The translations under genes and the position numbers were made by a program. From positions 12,636 to 43,626 of the forward strand of contig DEKP01000023.1 in the NCBI GenBank assembly GCA_002353935.1: a DNA stretch of 30,991 nucleotides. The letters are read 5' to 3'. Shown piece by piece: positions 1 through 7,096 of the stretch; within the stretch, counting starts at the first letter, position 1; every line of letters begins with the position of its first letter. This DNA is from Ruminococcaceae bacterium UBA2719. Its GTDB lineage: Bacteria > Bacillota > Clostridia > Oscillospirales > Acutalibacteraceae. Below the pieces are notes generated by a model. The model did no database searches and was not told the DNA's origin. It worked only from the letters and a program-made list of their open reading frames with translations.

Positions 1-28
1 CCCGGAAAGGGAGCGGCGGCTCGCCGCT
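1..28 (-). repeat. Palindromic repeat family 2, copy 1 (cut by window edge)
   Basis: Read on the minus strand, a perfect 6-bp hairpin (arms 22-27 and 13-18, loop 19-21) is followed by CCCTTTCCGGG. That tail is the same as the one after the hairpin of the copy at 1525-1595. The hairpin abuts the stop codon of the flavin reductase gene (28-30), so it may help end that transcript, although no T-run follows inside the window. The rest of the repeat lies beyond position 1. Confidence 0.6.
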
Positions 29-609
29 TATTTTTTTAAAACTTTTATTATCTCTCCGATATACAGATAATGGAAGTCTTCACCACCGAATTTCTCTTTT
101 GTTTTTTCGTCTGTGAAAAATTTATCGTTCATAGGCTGAGCGTATAATTTTTTGCAAATTATTGCTGTGTTCGCCTGTTCAAAAAACGGTACACTGGACG
201 GCGCACTGGATAGCGCGCTGTCTTTTGTGTCGACTTCGGAGCTGTTTAAACAATTATCCTCAGTTTTGTAATTTACAATTTCGCTAAAGATCGGAGTCAA
301 TGCGCATTCTTTGATTTTATCGGTATCTCGGCCTGAGTGAGTGCCCATGTATGAGAGCATTTTTCTGTAGCTTTCATCAAAAAACGAGCATGAAAAATAA
401 TCATGTTTATTGACAAAATCAAAGGTGTATCTAGACGGTCTGATAAAAGCAAAAACTACGTTTTTGTTCCACATAACGCCCATACCGCCCCAAGAGGCAG
501 TCATTGTGTTAAGACTGTTTTCGTTGCCTGAGGCAATGAGCATCCAGTCTTTGCCTATCATTTCAAACGCTGTTTTATTAAGTTCGCTCGGTAAAATCTC
601 TTTGAACAT
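28..609 (-). CDS. Flavin reductase family (FMN-binding) protein
   Basis: 193 aa. It looks like the flavin reductase-like, flavoredoxin-type, FMN-binding split-barrel family, whose members bind FMN and pass electrons from NAD(P)H or another donor. Visible family motifs are NTMTASWGG (residues 34-42) and IRPSRYT (56-62), followed by the stretch typical of these proteins around YMGTHSGRD. A Ser/Asp-rich insertion of about 20-25 residues sits before PFFEQANTAIICKKLY and is absent from most relatives I know. The start is supported by GGAGG five bases upstream of the ATG. It seems to be monocistronic: the ECF gene upstream ends in its own stem-loop (654-687). The electron donor and physiological partner cannot be told from context. 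Confidence 0.85.
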   Translation of the reverse strand: MFKEILPSELNKTAFEMIGKDWMLIASGNENSLNTMTASWGGMGVMWNKNVVFAFIRPSRYTFDFVNKHDYFSCSFFDESYRKMLSYMGTHSGRDTDKIKECALTPIFSEIVNYKTEDNCLNSSEVDTKDSALSSAPSSVPFFEQANTAIICKKLYAQPMNDKFFTDEKTKEKFGGEDFHYLYIGEIIKVLKK

Positions 610-653
610 AATATCCTCCGTTGTTATCTGTATAAACTAGTACGATGTAATTG

Positions 654-687
654 TTAGGGCAAGACCATATATAATATCTTGCCCTAA
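654..687 (-). terminator. Stem-loop after the ECF transporter gene
   Basis: An 11-bp perfect inverted repeat (654-664 with 677-687, core TTAGGGCAAGA) lies 7 bases past the stop of the minus-strand ECF gene. The tail is not a clean U-run (CAATTACATC), so termination may be weak and the flavin reductase gene could be reached by read-through. Confidence 0.55.
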
Positions 688-693
688 ATATAA

Positions 694-1284
694 TTACGCT
701 TTTACCGCCTTTATTATTCTTACTATAACAGGGCTTAAAACTAAATTTACTCCAAGCTCTACAAGGAAATTGACTCCTGTAAGCCCAAATATAATATAAT
801 ATAAAAGATCTGATCCGCCGGCCCAGGTAGCGAGAACATCTTTAAAGAACAGCACTAATCCCAGGATAAAAATTCCCGTATTGACAATCGGAGAACAAAC
901 AGCCGCAACGATGCTGGCAACGACTGTGTTTTTATTAGCGATTGCCTTATATACAAACCCCGATACAAAGCCTGCAGCAGTACCCTTTAACATGCATAAA
1001 ACAAAACACATAAAAGGATTTGCGTTCCAGACCATAGCGCCGCCGACATCTGCGCCGAAAACGCACATCAGTATTACAACTATGCTGAATACTGCTCCAA
1101 GATATGCTCCTGCTCCGGCGCCGTACATCGCCGCGCCCACTACGATAGGAATAAGCGCCAAGGTGATTGAAAACGGACCAAAGTGAACGTAGGTTGTAAA
1201 TATCTGAAGAGCTATTATAATCGCGGTGAGAATTGCGAGTCCCGTCAGACGGTGTACGTTGGTTTTGTTGTTGATTGTTGACAT
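694..1284 (-). CDS. ECF transporter S component, probably for pantothenate
   Basis: 196 aa, very hydrophobic, with about six membrane segments. The opening (RLTGLAILTAIIIALQIF) and the pattern ALIPIVVGAAMYGAGAGAYLG are typical of substrate-capture S components of energy-coupling factor vitamin importers. These work with a shared EcfA/A'/T module encoded elsewhere. The longer frame starting at 1347 is rejected, because GCAGGAGGTA sits directly upstream of the ATG at 1284. The upstream gene on the same strand is coaX, which phosphorylates pantothenate. A pantothenate substrate (PanT-like) is therefore a reasonable inference from context, but the S-component fold alone does not show the ligand. 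About 300 bases with palindromic repeats separate the two genes. Confidence 0.8.
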   Translation of the reverse strand: MSTINNKTNVHRLTGLAILTAIIIALQIFTTYVHFGPFSITLALIPIVVGAAMYGAGAGAYLGAVFSIVVILMCVFGADVGGAMVWNANPFMCFVLCMLKGTAAGFVSGFVYKAIANKNTVVASIVAAVCSPIVNTGIFILGLVLFFKDVLATWAGGSDLLYYIIFGLTGVNFLVELGVNLVLSPVIVRIIKAVKA

Positions 1285-1397
1285 AAATATTACCTCCTGC
1301 TGCCTCTCATAAAGATGAAGCGCAAATTTTAACAAAGGAATGAACAAAACGAGCTTAAAAAGTTATGCTTTTGCTTTGTGCCGGAATGCTCTGTGTT

Positions 1398-1464
1398 GCA
1401 ATCGGGAAATAAAGGCTTGTTTTAGAAGAACCTTTCTCCCCAAAATATCCGCGGCAACTCGCCG
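1398..1464 (-). repeat. Palindromic repeat family 2, copy 2 (degenerate)
   Basis: On the minus strand: hairpin CGGC-GAGTT-GCCG (1464-1452), then a second hairpin with arms AAAGG/CCTTT (1411-1415, 1431-1435) and outer GGG/CCC pairs (1404-1406, 1438-1440). It is the diverged neighbour of the copy at 1525-1595. The loop core TTCTAAAACA is nearly conserved while the arm bases differ in a paired manner. Confidence 0.6.
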
Positions 1465-1524
1465 TCGGAATGGATGTAACTTAAAGCTGCCTTCAAGTTG
1501 GTTTACGTTAGAGTAAATCCTACG

Positions 1525-1595
1525 CCTATAGTCGGGCAATAAACGTTTGTTTTAGAATAACGTTTCTTCCCGGAAAGGGTGCAACTTCAAGTTGC
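1525..1595 (-). repeat. Palindromic repeat family 2, copy 3 (complete)
   Basis: On the minus strand: hairpin 1 GCAACT/AGTTGC (1595-1581), which overlaps the coaX stop codon, then CCCTTTCCGGGAAG. Hairpin 2 follows, with arms AAACGTT/AACGTTT (1541-1547, 1559-1565) inside CGGG/CCCG (1533-1536, 1569-1572), and the unit ends in TGCCCGACTATAGG. The same plan is seen on the plus strand at 4600-4670. The 302-base gap between coaX and the ECF gene is filled mainly by this copy and copy 2. Confidence 0.7.
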
Positions 1596-2360
1596 GTTTT
1601 TGTTGTAGATTATTCTAAGGCCCTGCAAAATCAGATCGTCTTTGATGTCTATTTTGTGCGAGCAGTTGGGGATTATAGTAGAAGCGAGGCCTCCTGTGGC
1701 AATTATACTGCACTCTGCGCCGAGCTCGCTTTCTATTTTATCTATCATTCCGTCAATCATGCACGCGAAGCCCAAGACCACGCCGGCTTTTATAGATTTT
1801 TCGGTGCTTTTGCCTATAACAGACTTAGGCGCTTCCAGAGCTACGGAAGTTAAAAGCGCGCTGTTTTGGGTCATTGCGTCTAAAGAGATGGCAACACCCG
1901 GTGCTATAGGACCCCCTATCATAGCGCCGCTTTGATCTATAACACTCCATACGGTAGCTGTGCCCATGCTGATGACAATGCACGGGGATTGATATATCGA
2001 ATTTGCAGCTACTCCCCCTACAACCAAATCGGCACCTAGCGTAGACGGATCCTCAATTTTGATATTAAGACCCGTTTTTATACCGGGACCTACAACAATA
2101 GCCTCAATGCCGAAAACGTGAAAAATCGCGTCTTTTATTCTGCCGGTGACAATAGGCACAACAGAGCTGATAATTGAGCCGGTTATATCCTTGTATTCGC
2201 CCTTGACAGGAAAAACCTTTAACAGAGTGTAAAGCTCCACTGCATATTCGTCGGATGTCTTTTTTTTATCAGTGGAAAGGCGAATCGTTGTGACAAGCTC
2301 TTCCCCGTCAAAGAATCCGAATTTTATATTCGTGTTGCCTACATCTACTGCCAAAAGCAT
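1587..2360 (-). CDS. coaX: Type III pantothenate kinase
   Basis: 257 aa, the usual length for CoaX, which phosphorylates pantothenate with ATP in the first step of coenzyme A synthesis. The N-terminal phosphate-binding motif DVGNTN (residues 6-11) is clear. Further family signatures are GTATVWSVID (the usual GTAT...D region), GGxIxPG as GGPIAPGVAISLDAM, and the late TGG motif in IIATGGLAS. The frame can be extended to a GTG at 2369, but AAAGGAG overlaps that GTG and lies 8 bases from the ATG at 2360, so the ATG is chosen. It is followed on the same strand by an ECF S component, giving a plausible uptake-and-trap pair. Its promoter (2384-2412) faces the transketolase genes. Confidence 0.95.
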   Translation of the reverse strand: MLLAVDVGNTNIKFGFFDGEELVTTIRLSTDKKKTSDEYAVELYTLLKVFPVKGEYKDITGSIISSVVPIVTGRIKDAIFHVFGIEAIVVGPGIKTGLNIKIEDPSTLGADLVVGGVAANSIYQSPCIVISMGTATVWSVIDQSGAMIGGPIAPGVAISLDAMTQNSALLTSVALEAPKSVIGKSTEKSIKAGVVLGFACMIDGMIDKIESELGAECSIIATGGLASTIIPNCSHKIDIKDDLILQGLRIIYNKNAT

Positions 2361-2383
2361 AATTGTCACTCCTTTGCCATAAT

Positions 2384-2412
2384 ATTATATCTAATATTAT
2401 ATTTATTTTCAA
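2384..2412 (-). promoter_or_regulatory. Promoter of coaX
   Basis: TTGAAA (2407-2412), a 17-base spacer and TATAAT (2384-2389) on the minus strand. The predicted transcript start is near 2377, only a few bases before the AAAGGAG site. Confidence 0.65.
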
Positions 2413-2511
2413 TATTTTTGCACAAATTTTTGCTTTTTTACAATAGTGAAAAATATATCGGATTTTATATGGTATTATAACAATGTATGTAACGGTTACA
2501 GGAGGAATAGT

Positions 2512-3354
2512 ATGAACGCAGAAGAAAGAAAAACGTTGGAAATTTTCTCGTGTAAGGCGAGAAAAGGCGCAATACTCTCGACTTTTAACGCTAAATCAGG
2601 ACATCCGGGCGGCTCTTTGTCGGCGGCTGATATTTACACTTATCTTTATTTTAAAGAAATGAATGTTAAGCCGGACAATCCTTTGTGGGAGGACAGGGAC
2701 CGTTTTGTTTTGTCGAAAGGTCACTGCTGCCCAAGCTTGTATGCAATACTTGCGTTAAAGGGCTATTTTGACTTTAGCGAGCTTGAAAGTCTGCGTCATG
2801 TTGGCGCTATGCTTCAGGGACATCCGGATATGAAAAGTACCCCCGGAATTGATATGAGCTCGGGATCTCTGGGTCAGGGTATATCGGCGGCGTGCGGAAT
2901 CGCGCTGAGTGCAAAACTTGACAAAAAAGATTTTCGTGTATATACGTTGCTTGGAGACGGCGAATGTGAAGAGGGTGAAGTTTGGGAAGCGGCGATGTTT
3001 GCAAGCCACCATAAGCTTGACAACCTTGTAGTATTTGTAGACTGTAACGGACTTCAGATCGACGGCACAACCGAAGAGGTTGCGGGAGTAGAGCCGCTGG
3101 ATCAGAAATTTGAAAGCTTTGGTTTTCATACCGTTAAGATAGACGGTCATAATTTTGACGAAATTGAGAAAGCTTTAAATGAAGCAAGACAAATAAAAGG
3201 GCAACCAACTGCAATACTCGCAAAAACCATCAAGGGCAAGGGCGTTTCCTTTATGGAAAATCAAGTTGGCTGGCACGGCAAGGCAACTAACGCAGAAGAA
3301 TATAAGCTCGCGATGGACGAGCTGGATGCAAGACTGAAAGAACTGGAGGGATAA
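2512..3354 (+). CDS. Transketolase, N-terminal subunit
   Basis: 280 aa. It is the thiamine-diphosphate-binding half of a split transketolase, which moves two-carbon units between pentose-phosphate sugars in the cytoplasm. The ThDP/metal motif is present as GDGE (residues 148-151) through the later N179 (DCNG). SGHPGG (29-34) and SKGHC (68-72) supply the usual active-site histidines. A longer frame exists to 2446, but GGAGG at 2501-2505 precedes the ATG at 2512 and the extra residues do not resemble the family. The C-terminal subunit follows after two bases. The split form is common in Firmicutes and is not damage. A weak extended -10 (TGGTATTAT, near 2470-2478) may be its promoter. Confidence 0.95.
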   Translation: MNAEERKTLEIFSCKARKGAILSTFNAKSGHPGGSLSAADIYTYLYFKEMNVKPDNPLWEDRDRFVLSKGHCCPSLYAILALKGYFDFSELESLRHVGAMLQGHPDMKSTPGIDMSSGSLGQGISAACGIALSAKLDKKDFRVYTLLGDGECEEGEVWEAAMFASHHKLDNLVVFVDCNGLQIDGTTEEVAGVEPLDQKFESFGFHTVKIDGHNFDEIEKALNEARQIKGQPTAILAKTIKGKGVSFMENQVGWHGKATNAEEYKLAMDELDARLKELEG

Positions 3355-3356
3355 AC

Positions 3357-4301
3357 ATGGCGGATATTATTACAAAGGCAACCAGAGAAAGCTTTGGTGA
3401 AGCTTTGTGCGAGCTTGCAAAAACTAACAAAGATATAGTTGTTTTGGACGCTGATCTTTCGGCGGCTACAAAGACCTCGATTTTTGCTAAAGAATATCCC
3501 GAAAGATTTTTTGACTGCGGAATAGCAGAGCAGAATATGATCGGCGTAGCGGCAGGCTTGGCTGCTTCGGGAAAAATTCCGGTTGCTGCCTCCTTTGCAA
3601 TGTTTGCAACGGGCAGAGCATTTGAGCAAATCAGAAACAGCGTTGCTTACCCAAATTTGAACGTAAAGATAGCCGGCTCTCACGCAGGCATATCAACAGG
3701 CGAGGACGGCGCTACGCATCAGTGCCTTGAGGATATCGGCATCATGCGTACGATTCCTAATATGGTAGTGCTTAACCCTGCCGACCATTATGAGATGATA
3801 GAGGCTACAAAGGCAGCGATAAATTATGACGGTCCGGTGTATATTCGCTTGGGCAGACTGGCAGTTGATTCGTTCAATGATCCTAAAACTTATAAATTTG
3901 AGCTTGGAAAAGGCATAACGATGAATGACGGCGATGACATCACTGTAATAGCTACGGGTCTGTGTGTAAACGAAGCTCGCAAGGCGGTAGAAAGCTTAAA
4001 GGAAGAAGGCATCAACGCGCGCCTGATCAATATACACACAATAAAGCCTATTGACCGCGAGATCATTATCAAAGCGGCAAAGGAAACCGGCAAAATCATA
4101 ACGGTAGAGGAGCACAACGTTATCGGGGGACTTGGTGACGCTGTGTGCGAGGTGACATCTTCTGAGTGCCCTGTTAAGGTTAGAAGAGTCGGAGTTTACG
4201 ACCGTTTTGGATATTCGGGTCCTGCCAAAGAACTTTTGGATATCTTCGGAATGACCGAGAGCAACATCAAAAAGGTTATTAAAGAAGAGCTTGGAAAATA
4301 A
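3357..4301 (+). CDS. Transketolase, C-terminal subunit
   Basis: 314 aa. It carries the pyrimidine-binding and C-terminal domains of transketolase and forms the active enzyme together with the preceding gene. DCGIAEQNM (residues 53-61) contains the catalytic glutamate that activates the thiamine ring. The HAGISTGEDGATHQ region matches the sugar-binding segment, and the C-terminal domain begins near residue 180 (ITVIATG). The ATG lies 2 bases after the upstream stop, and its GGAGGG ribosome site overlaps the end of that gene, so the two are probably translationally coupled in equal amounts. A hairpin at 4328-4356 follows. Confidence 0.95.
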   Translation: MADIITKATRESFGEALCELAKTNKDIVVLDADLSAATKTSIFAKEYPERFFDCGIAEQNMIGVAAGLAASGKIPVAASFAMFATGRAFEQIRNSVAYPNLNVKIAGSHAGISTGEDGATHQCLEDIGIMRTIPNMVVLNPADHYEMIEATKAAINYDGPVYIRLGRLAVDSFNDPKTYKFELGKGITMNDGDDITVIATGLCVNEARKAVESLKEEGINARLINIHTIKPIDREIIIKAAKETGKIITVEEHNVIGGLGDAVCEVTSSECPVKVRRVGVYDRFGYSGPAKELLDIFGMTESNIKKVIKEELGK

Positions 4302-4327
4302 AAGATAAATATTTGTGATAAAAAAGC

Positions 4328-4356
4328 TTGAGGCTGACCAAAGCGGTCAGCCTCAA
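4328..4356. terminator. Hairpin between transketolase and RNA A
   Basis: A perfect 12-bp stem (4328-4339 with 4345-4356), loop AAAGC. The U-run is on the minus-strand side (GCTTTTTT), while the plus side has only AAGATTGTTT. It would stop minus-strand read-through from RNA A into the transketolase genes at least as well as it ends the transketolase mRNA. Confidence 0.75.
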
Positions 4357-4393
4357 AAGATTGTTTGGCAACATCGGAGTCGTTTTTGCAAAT

Positions 4394-4552
4394 AAAAAAG
4401 CGCGACCAAGGCCGCGCCGAAAAACGCAGACTTTGTCGCCAAACAAAATTGAAAATTTCACAAAAAATGGTATCTCCGTGAAAAGCACTCTGCGTTTTTA
4501 CCAAAATAAAAGCACGGAGCCCATTACAAATCCATTTTCAATTTTGCTTGGC
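4394..4552 (-). ncRNA. Structured RNA family 1, copy A
   Basis: Predicted independent RNA of about 159 nt. The first base inferred from the promoter (4552) is also the first base of stem P1 (4552-4534 with 4456-4438, 18 of 19 pairs). P2 is CACGGAG/CTCCGTG (4519-4513, 4480-4474). Apical strand 4499-4489 is perfectly complementary over 11 bases to 4430-4420, just before the terminator. The terminator stem is GCGCG/CGCGC (4417-4413, 4404-4400) followed by six U (4399-4394). The surrounding 4302-4935 region has no credible gene; short open frames there are by-products of the inverted repeats. Function unknown. Confidence 0.8.
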
Positions 4553-4558
4553 AGATTC

Positions 4559-4587
4559 ATCATAACACACAGAAAATAAAAATGCAA
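4559..4587 (-). promoter_or_regulatory. Promoter of RNA A
   Basis: TTGCAT (4582-4587), 17 bases, TATGAT (4559-4564) on the minus strand. It places the transcript start at about 4552, the first base of stem P1. Confidence 0.75.
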
Positions 4588-4599
4588 CATTTTTATTAA

Positions 4600-4670
4600 G
4601 CGGCGTGACGCCGCAGACTTTCCGAGAAGATAGGTTCTGCCAAAAGAACCCTTTAGTGCCCGACTGTAGG
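4600..4670 (+). repeat. Palindromic repeat family 2, copy 4
   Basis: Same plan as the copy at 1525-1595 but on the plus strand. Hairpin 1 is GCGGCG/CGCCGC (4600-4614), then CTTTCCGAGAAGA, hairpin 2 with entirely different arms GGTTCT/AGAACC (4633-4638, 4645-4650), then the shared end TGCCCGACTGTAGG. It lies between RNA genes A and B. Confidence 0.7.
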
Positions 4671-4696
4671 GTAAAAACAGAGATTTTCCTTGTAAA

Positions 4697-4859
4697 TAAA
4701 AAAGCGCGACCAAGGCCGCGCTGAAAAACGCAGGCATTTGTCGCCAAACAAATTGAATATTTGATAATAAGAGAATCACATATCATTGCCTACGTTTTTG
4801 CTAAAAACAAAAACGTAATTCTCTTAAATCAAAAAATCACTGTATTCAATTCGTTTGGC
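4697..4859 (-). ncRNA. Structured RNA family 1, copy B
   Basis: About 163 nt. P1 is 4859-4843 with 4759-4743 (16 of 17 pairs), starting exactly at the predicted first base. P2 is TAAGAGAAT/ATTCTCTTA (4776-4768, 4826-4818) plus a flanking TTTGAT/ATCAAA. Apical strand 4799-4787 pairs with 4736-4724 (12 of 13), but can alternatively form a local 9-bp hairpin with 4808-4816. The terminator stem (4722-4717, 4708-4703) is followed by a U-run (4703-4698). The P2 arms and the distal part of the long-range pairing differ from copy A while complementarity is kept. Confidence 0.8.
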
Positions 4860-4865
4860 AAGCTC

Positions 4866-4894
4866 ATAATAACACGATATAAATAAAAAATCAA
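4866..4894 (-). promoter_or_regulatory. Promoter of RNA B
   Basis: TTGATT (4889-4894), 17 bases, TATTAT (4866-4871) on the minus strand. Predicted start 4859 coincides with the first base of P1. Confidence 0.7.
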
Positions 4895-4935
4895 CACTTT
4901 ATTTGGATTTAGTATAAATATAATTTGGTGAGAAA

Positions 4936-5994
4936 ATGAAAATACTTGTGATCAAAACAGGCGGAACGATCGATAGCGCCTATAATAATATCGACAAGCA
5001 AATTAATGTGACTGAAAGAAGCGGCAGTGCTGTCGCTGAAAAATACAAAAGCGAGCACGATGATTGCAGCTTTGAGGTTATAACTCCGTTGAACATTTTG
5101 AGCGAGAATATTTCAAAGGATGATTTTTACACGCTCGCAAAAGCTATGTATAATGCGGATTTTGACGCCTATGACGGCATAATAGTTACCTGCGGCAGTG
5201 ACGCGCTTTCGTATATATCAGCATTTATCGGACTTCTGTTTTGGGACAAAAAGCCGATTATGATAGTATGCGCAAATAAAATAGAAGAAAACGGAAAATC
5301 TAACGGGTATATCAATTTTTGCGCGGCTGTGGAGCTTATAAAACTAAATCTTTGCGGCGTATTTGTGCCGTATCAAAACAGTGATGAAACCACATATGTT
5401 CACTGTGCTACAGAAATTTTACCGGCGGATTTCAATGATGATTTTTTCAGCAGGACGGGTGCGTATGCCGTATTTGATAAAAAGTCCGATTTTTATGAGA
5501 AATTTTGCGGCAAAAACACAATTGACAAGTTTTTTGAAAATGATAGAATATTTGTTAGTGACAAAATTTGTGAAAAAACTACAGTTTGGAAACTGAGAAT
5601 AAAAAATACGCTTGTAAGGCAAAAAATAAAAGCCGGCGTGTTTGATAGACTAAATGTACCGTATTTTGACAAAACCCCGCTGGTGATCAACGCTTATCCT
5701 ATGCTTGATTACGGCAAAATAAAAACTGAGGGCGTTTTTGCATTCTTGCACACCCTGTATCATTCGTCAACTCTCGACAGCATAAAAGTGATGGATTTTA
5801 TAAAAAGAACAGGGGAAATTCCGTTTTTTATTTCGCCTTTGAAAAAGGGCAATGCTTTGTATAAATCAACGCAAGATGTTTTAAAATCAGGCGCTTTGGC
5901 GCTGTATGATATATCAAACGAGTGCGCATATATCAAGCTTTGTCTGGCGCTTAATCAAAACAAATATTCAACAGTAAAATTTATGGAGGATTAA
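4936..5994 (+). CDS. Asparaginase-family amidohydrolase
   Basis: 352 aa, the usual length for type I/II asparaginases, which hydrolyse asparagine to aspartate and ammonia. The first threonine motif is intact (TGGTI, residues 8-12). SENISKDD (56-63) matches the region after it. The second motif, normally HGTDT, reads CGSDA (86-90): the histidine, a threonine and the last threonine are replaced, though Asp89 remains. The C-terminal domain is poorly conserved. There is no signal peptide, so a cytoplasmic location is likely. The start follows GGTGAG. The EamA transporter gene begins one base after the stop, so the two are probably one operon. The fold assignment is fairly secure; asparagine as substrate is not. 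Confidence 0.7.
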   Translation: MKILVIKTGGTIDSAYNNIDKQINVTERSGSAVAEKYKSEHDDCSFEVITPLNILSENISKDDFYTLAKAMYNADFDAYDGIIVTCGSDALSYISAFIGLLFWDKKPIMIVCANKIEENGKSNGYINFCAAVELIKLNLCGVFVPYQNSDETTYVHCATEILPADFNDDFFSRTGAYAVFDKKSDFYEKFCGKNTIDKFFENDRIFVSDKICEKTTVWKLRIKNTLVRQKIKAGVFDRLNVPYFDKTPLVINAYPMLDYGKIKTEGVFAFLHTLYHSSTLDSIKVMDFIKRTGEIPFFISPLKKGNALYKSTQDVLKSGALALYDISNECAYIKLCLALNQNKYSTVKFMED

Positions 5995-5995
5995 G

Positions 5996-6997
5996 ATGAA
6001 AAAAGTTGCAGTTTTTCTGATCGCTTTTGCAGCAACGCTGTGGGGATCAATAGGGCTTTTTATCAGATATTTTAACTCTCTGGGGCTCGATTCCATGCAG
6101 ATAGTTATGATCAGAATGACCTTGTCCGCCATAATATTTTCAATCGTTATGCTGATATATAAGCCAAAGGCATTTAAAATTAAACTTAAAGATCTGTGGT
6201 GTTTTTTAGGTTCGGGAATTTTGAGTTTGGGACTGTTTTCTTTTTGCTATTTTAAGGCAATTGAATTAAGCTCTATGTCGGTAGCTTCTATATTGCTGTA
6301 TACCTCGCCGATGTTTGTTATGCTTTTTTCCGTGGTTTTATTTAAAGAAAAGCTAAACGCGGTGAAAATCGCTTCACTTATTCTTGCTTTTTCGGGCTGT
6401 GCTTTGGTTACGGGTATTTTGACAGGCGGAGCTCAGATAAGTATGGTCGGCTTACTTTTCGGTCTTGCTTCGGGTCTGTTTTATGCTTTGTACTCGATAT
6501 TCTCGCGTTTTGCGCTCATGAAAGGTTACGGACCGCTTACAATAACGATGTATACGTTTATATTTGCGAGCATCGCGGTAATCGCCTTTTCAAATCCCAT
6601 ACCGGTCGTAAAAGTAATGTTTTCAAGCACAAAAACTGTGTTTATAAGCATTTTGTTTGCAGTTTTAAACGGAGTTTTATCTTATTTTGCTTATACCTTT
6701 GGGCTAAAATATATAAAGTCCAGTACAGCATCCATCATTTCTACCATAGAGCCTGTTGTCGCAACAATTGCAGGTGCAATTGTATTTTCCGAGGCGGTTC
6801 AGTTCCCTACGGGATATTTGGGAATACTTTTTGTTTTGGCTTCGGTAGTGATAATAAATATAAAACTCAAACCAAAAAAGAAGCGTATTATCGGCGATGT
6901 ATTAACAGCGCAGCGTCGTGCTGTAGAATCATTTTCGGCCAGAAGTGTTTCATCAAAACAAACCTTTAATGCCGCAAAAAAACAAGATGTTGCCTAA
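5996..6997 (+). CDS. EamA/DMT-superfamily transporter
   Basis: 333 aa with about ten membrane segments arranged as two EamA repeats (roughly residues 5-140 and 150-290). These transporters usually export small metabolites or amino acids. The N-terminal AATLWGSIGLFIRYF and the internal STIEPVVATIAGAIVFSE are typical. A charged tail of about 40 residues after the last helix (KLKPKKKRIIG onward) is longer than usual. GGAGG lies at the end of the asparaginase-like gene and the two are one base apart, so co-translation is likely. The substrate cannot be told; an amino acid linked to the asparaginase-like enzyme is possible but is only inference. Confidence 0.85.
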   Translation: MKKVAVFLIAFAATLWGSIGLFIRYFNSLGLDSMQIVMIRMTLSAIIFSIVMLIYKPKAFKIKLKDLWCFLGSGILSLGLFSFCYFKAIELSSMSVASILLYTSPMFVMLFSVVLFKEKLNAVKIASLILAFSGCALVTGILTGGAQISMVGLLFGLASGLFYALYSIFSRFALMKGYGPLTITMYTFIFASIAVIAFSNPIPVVKVMFSSTKTVFISILFAVLNGVLSYFAYTFGLKYIKSSTASIISTIEPVVATIAGAIVFSEAVQFPTGYLGILFVLASVVIINIKLKPKKKRIIGDVLTAQRRAVESFSARSVSSKQTFNAAKKQDVA

Positions 6998-7096
6998 AAT
7001 AGGTGTATAGAAAAACTTGTTTTTGTTTTCCGACGTTGATGAACTAAATCAAATAGCTTTTTAAAAAAAGGCTCATCGAAAGCAACCTCATGTTGC

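Noticed and set aside
2446..2511. Longer N-terminus for the transketolase N-terminal subunit
   Set aside because: The clear GGAGG site at 2501-2505 fits only the ATG at 2512.
2512..4301. Frameshifted transketolase
   Set aside because: The two halves each have a start and ribosome site; split transketolases are normal in Firmicutes.
4328..4786. Several open frames of 69-102 codons on both strands in the gap after transketolase
   Set aside because: They lack ribosome sites and arise from the inverted repeats of RNA A, RNA B and repeat family 2.
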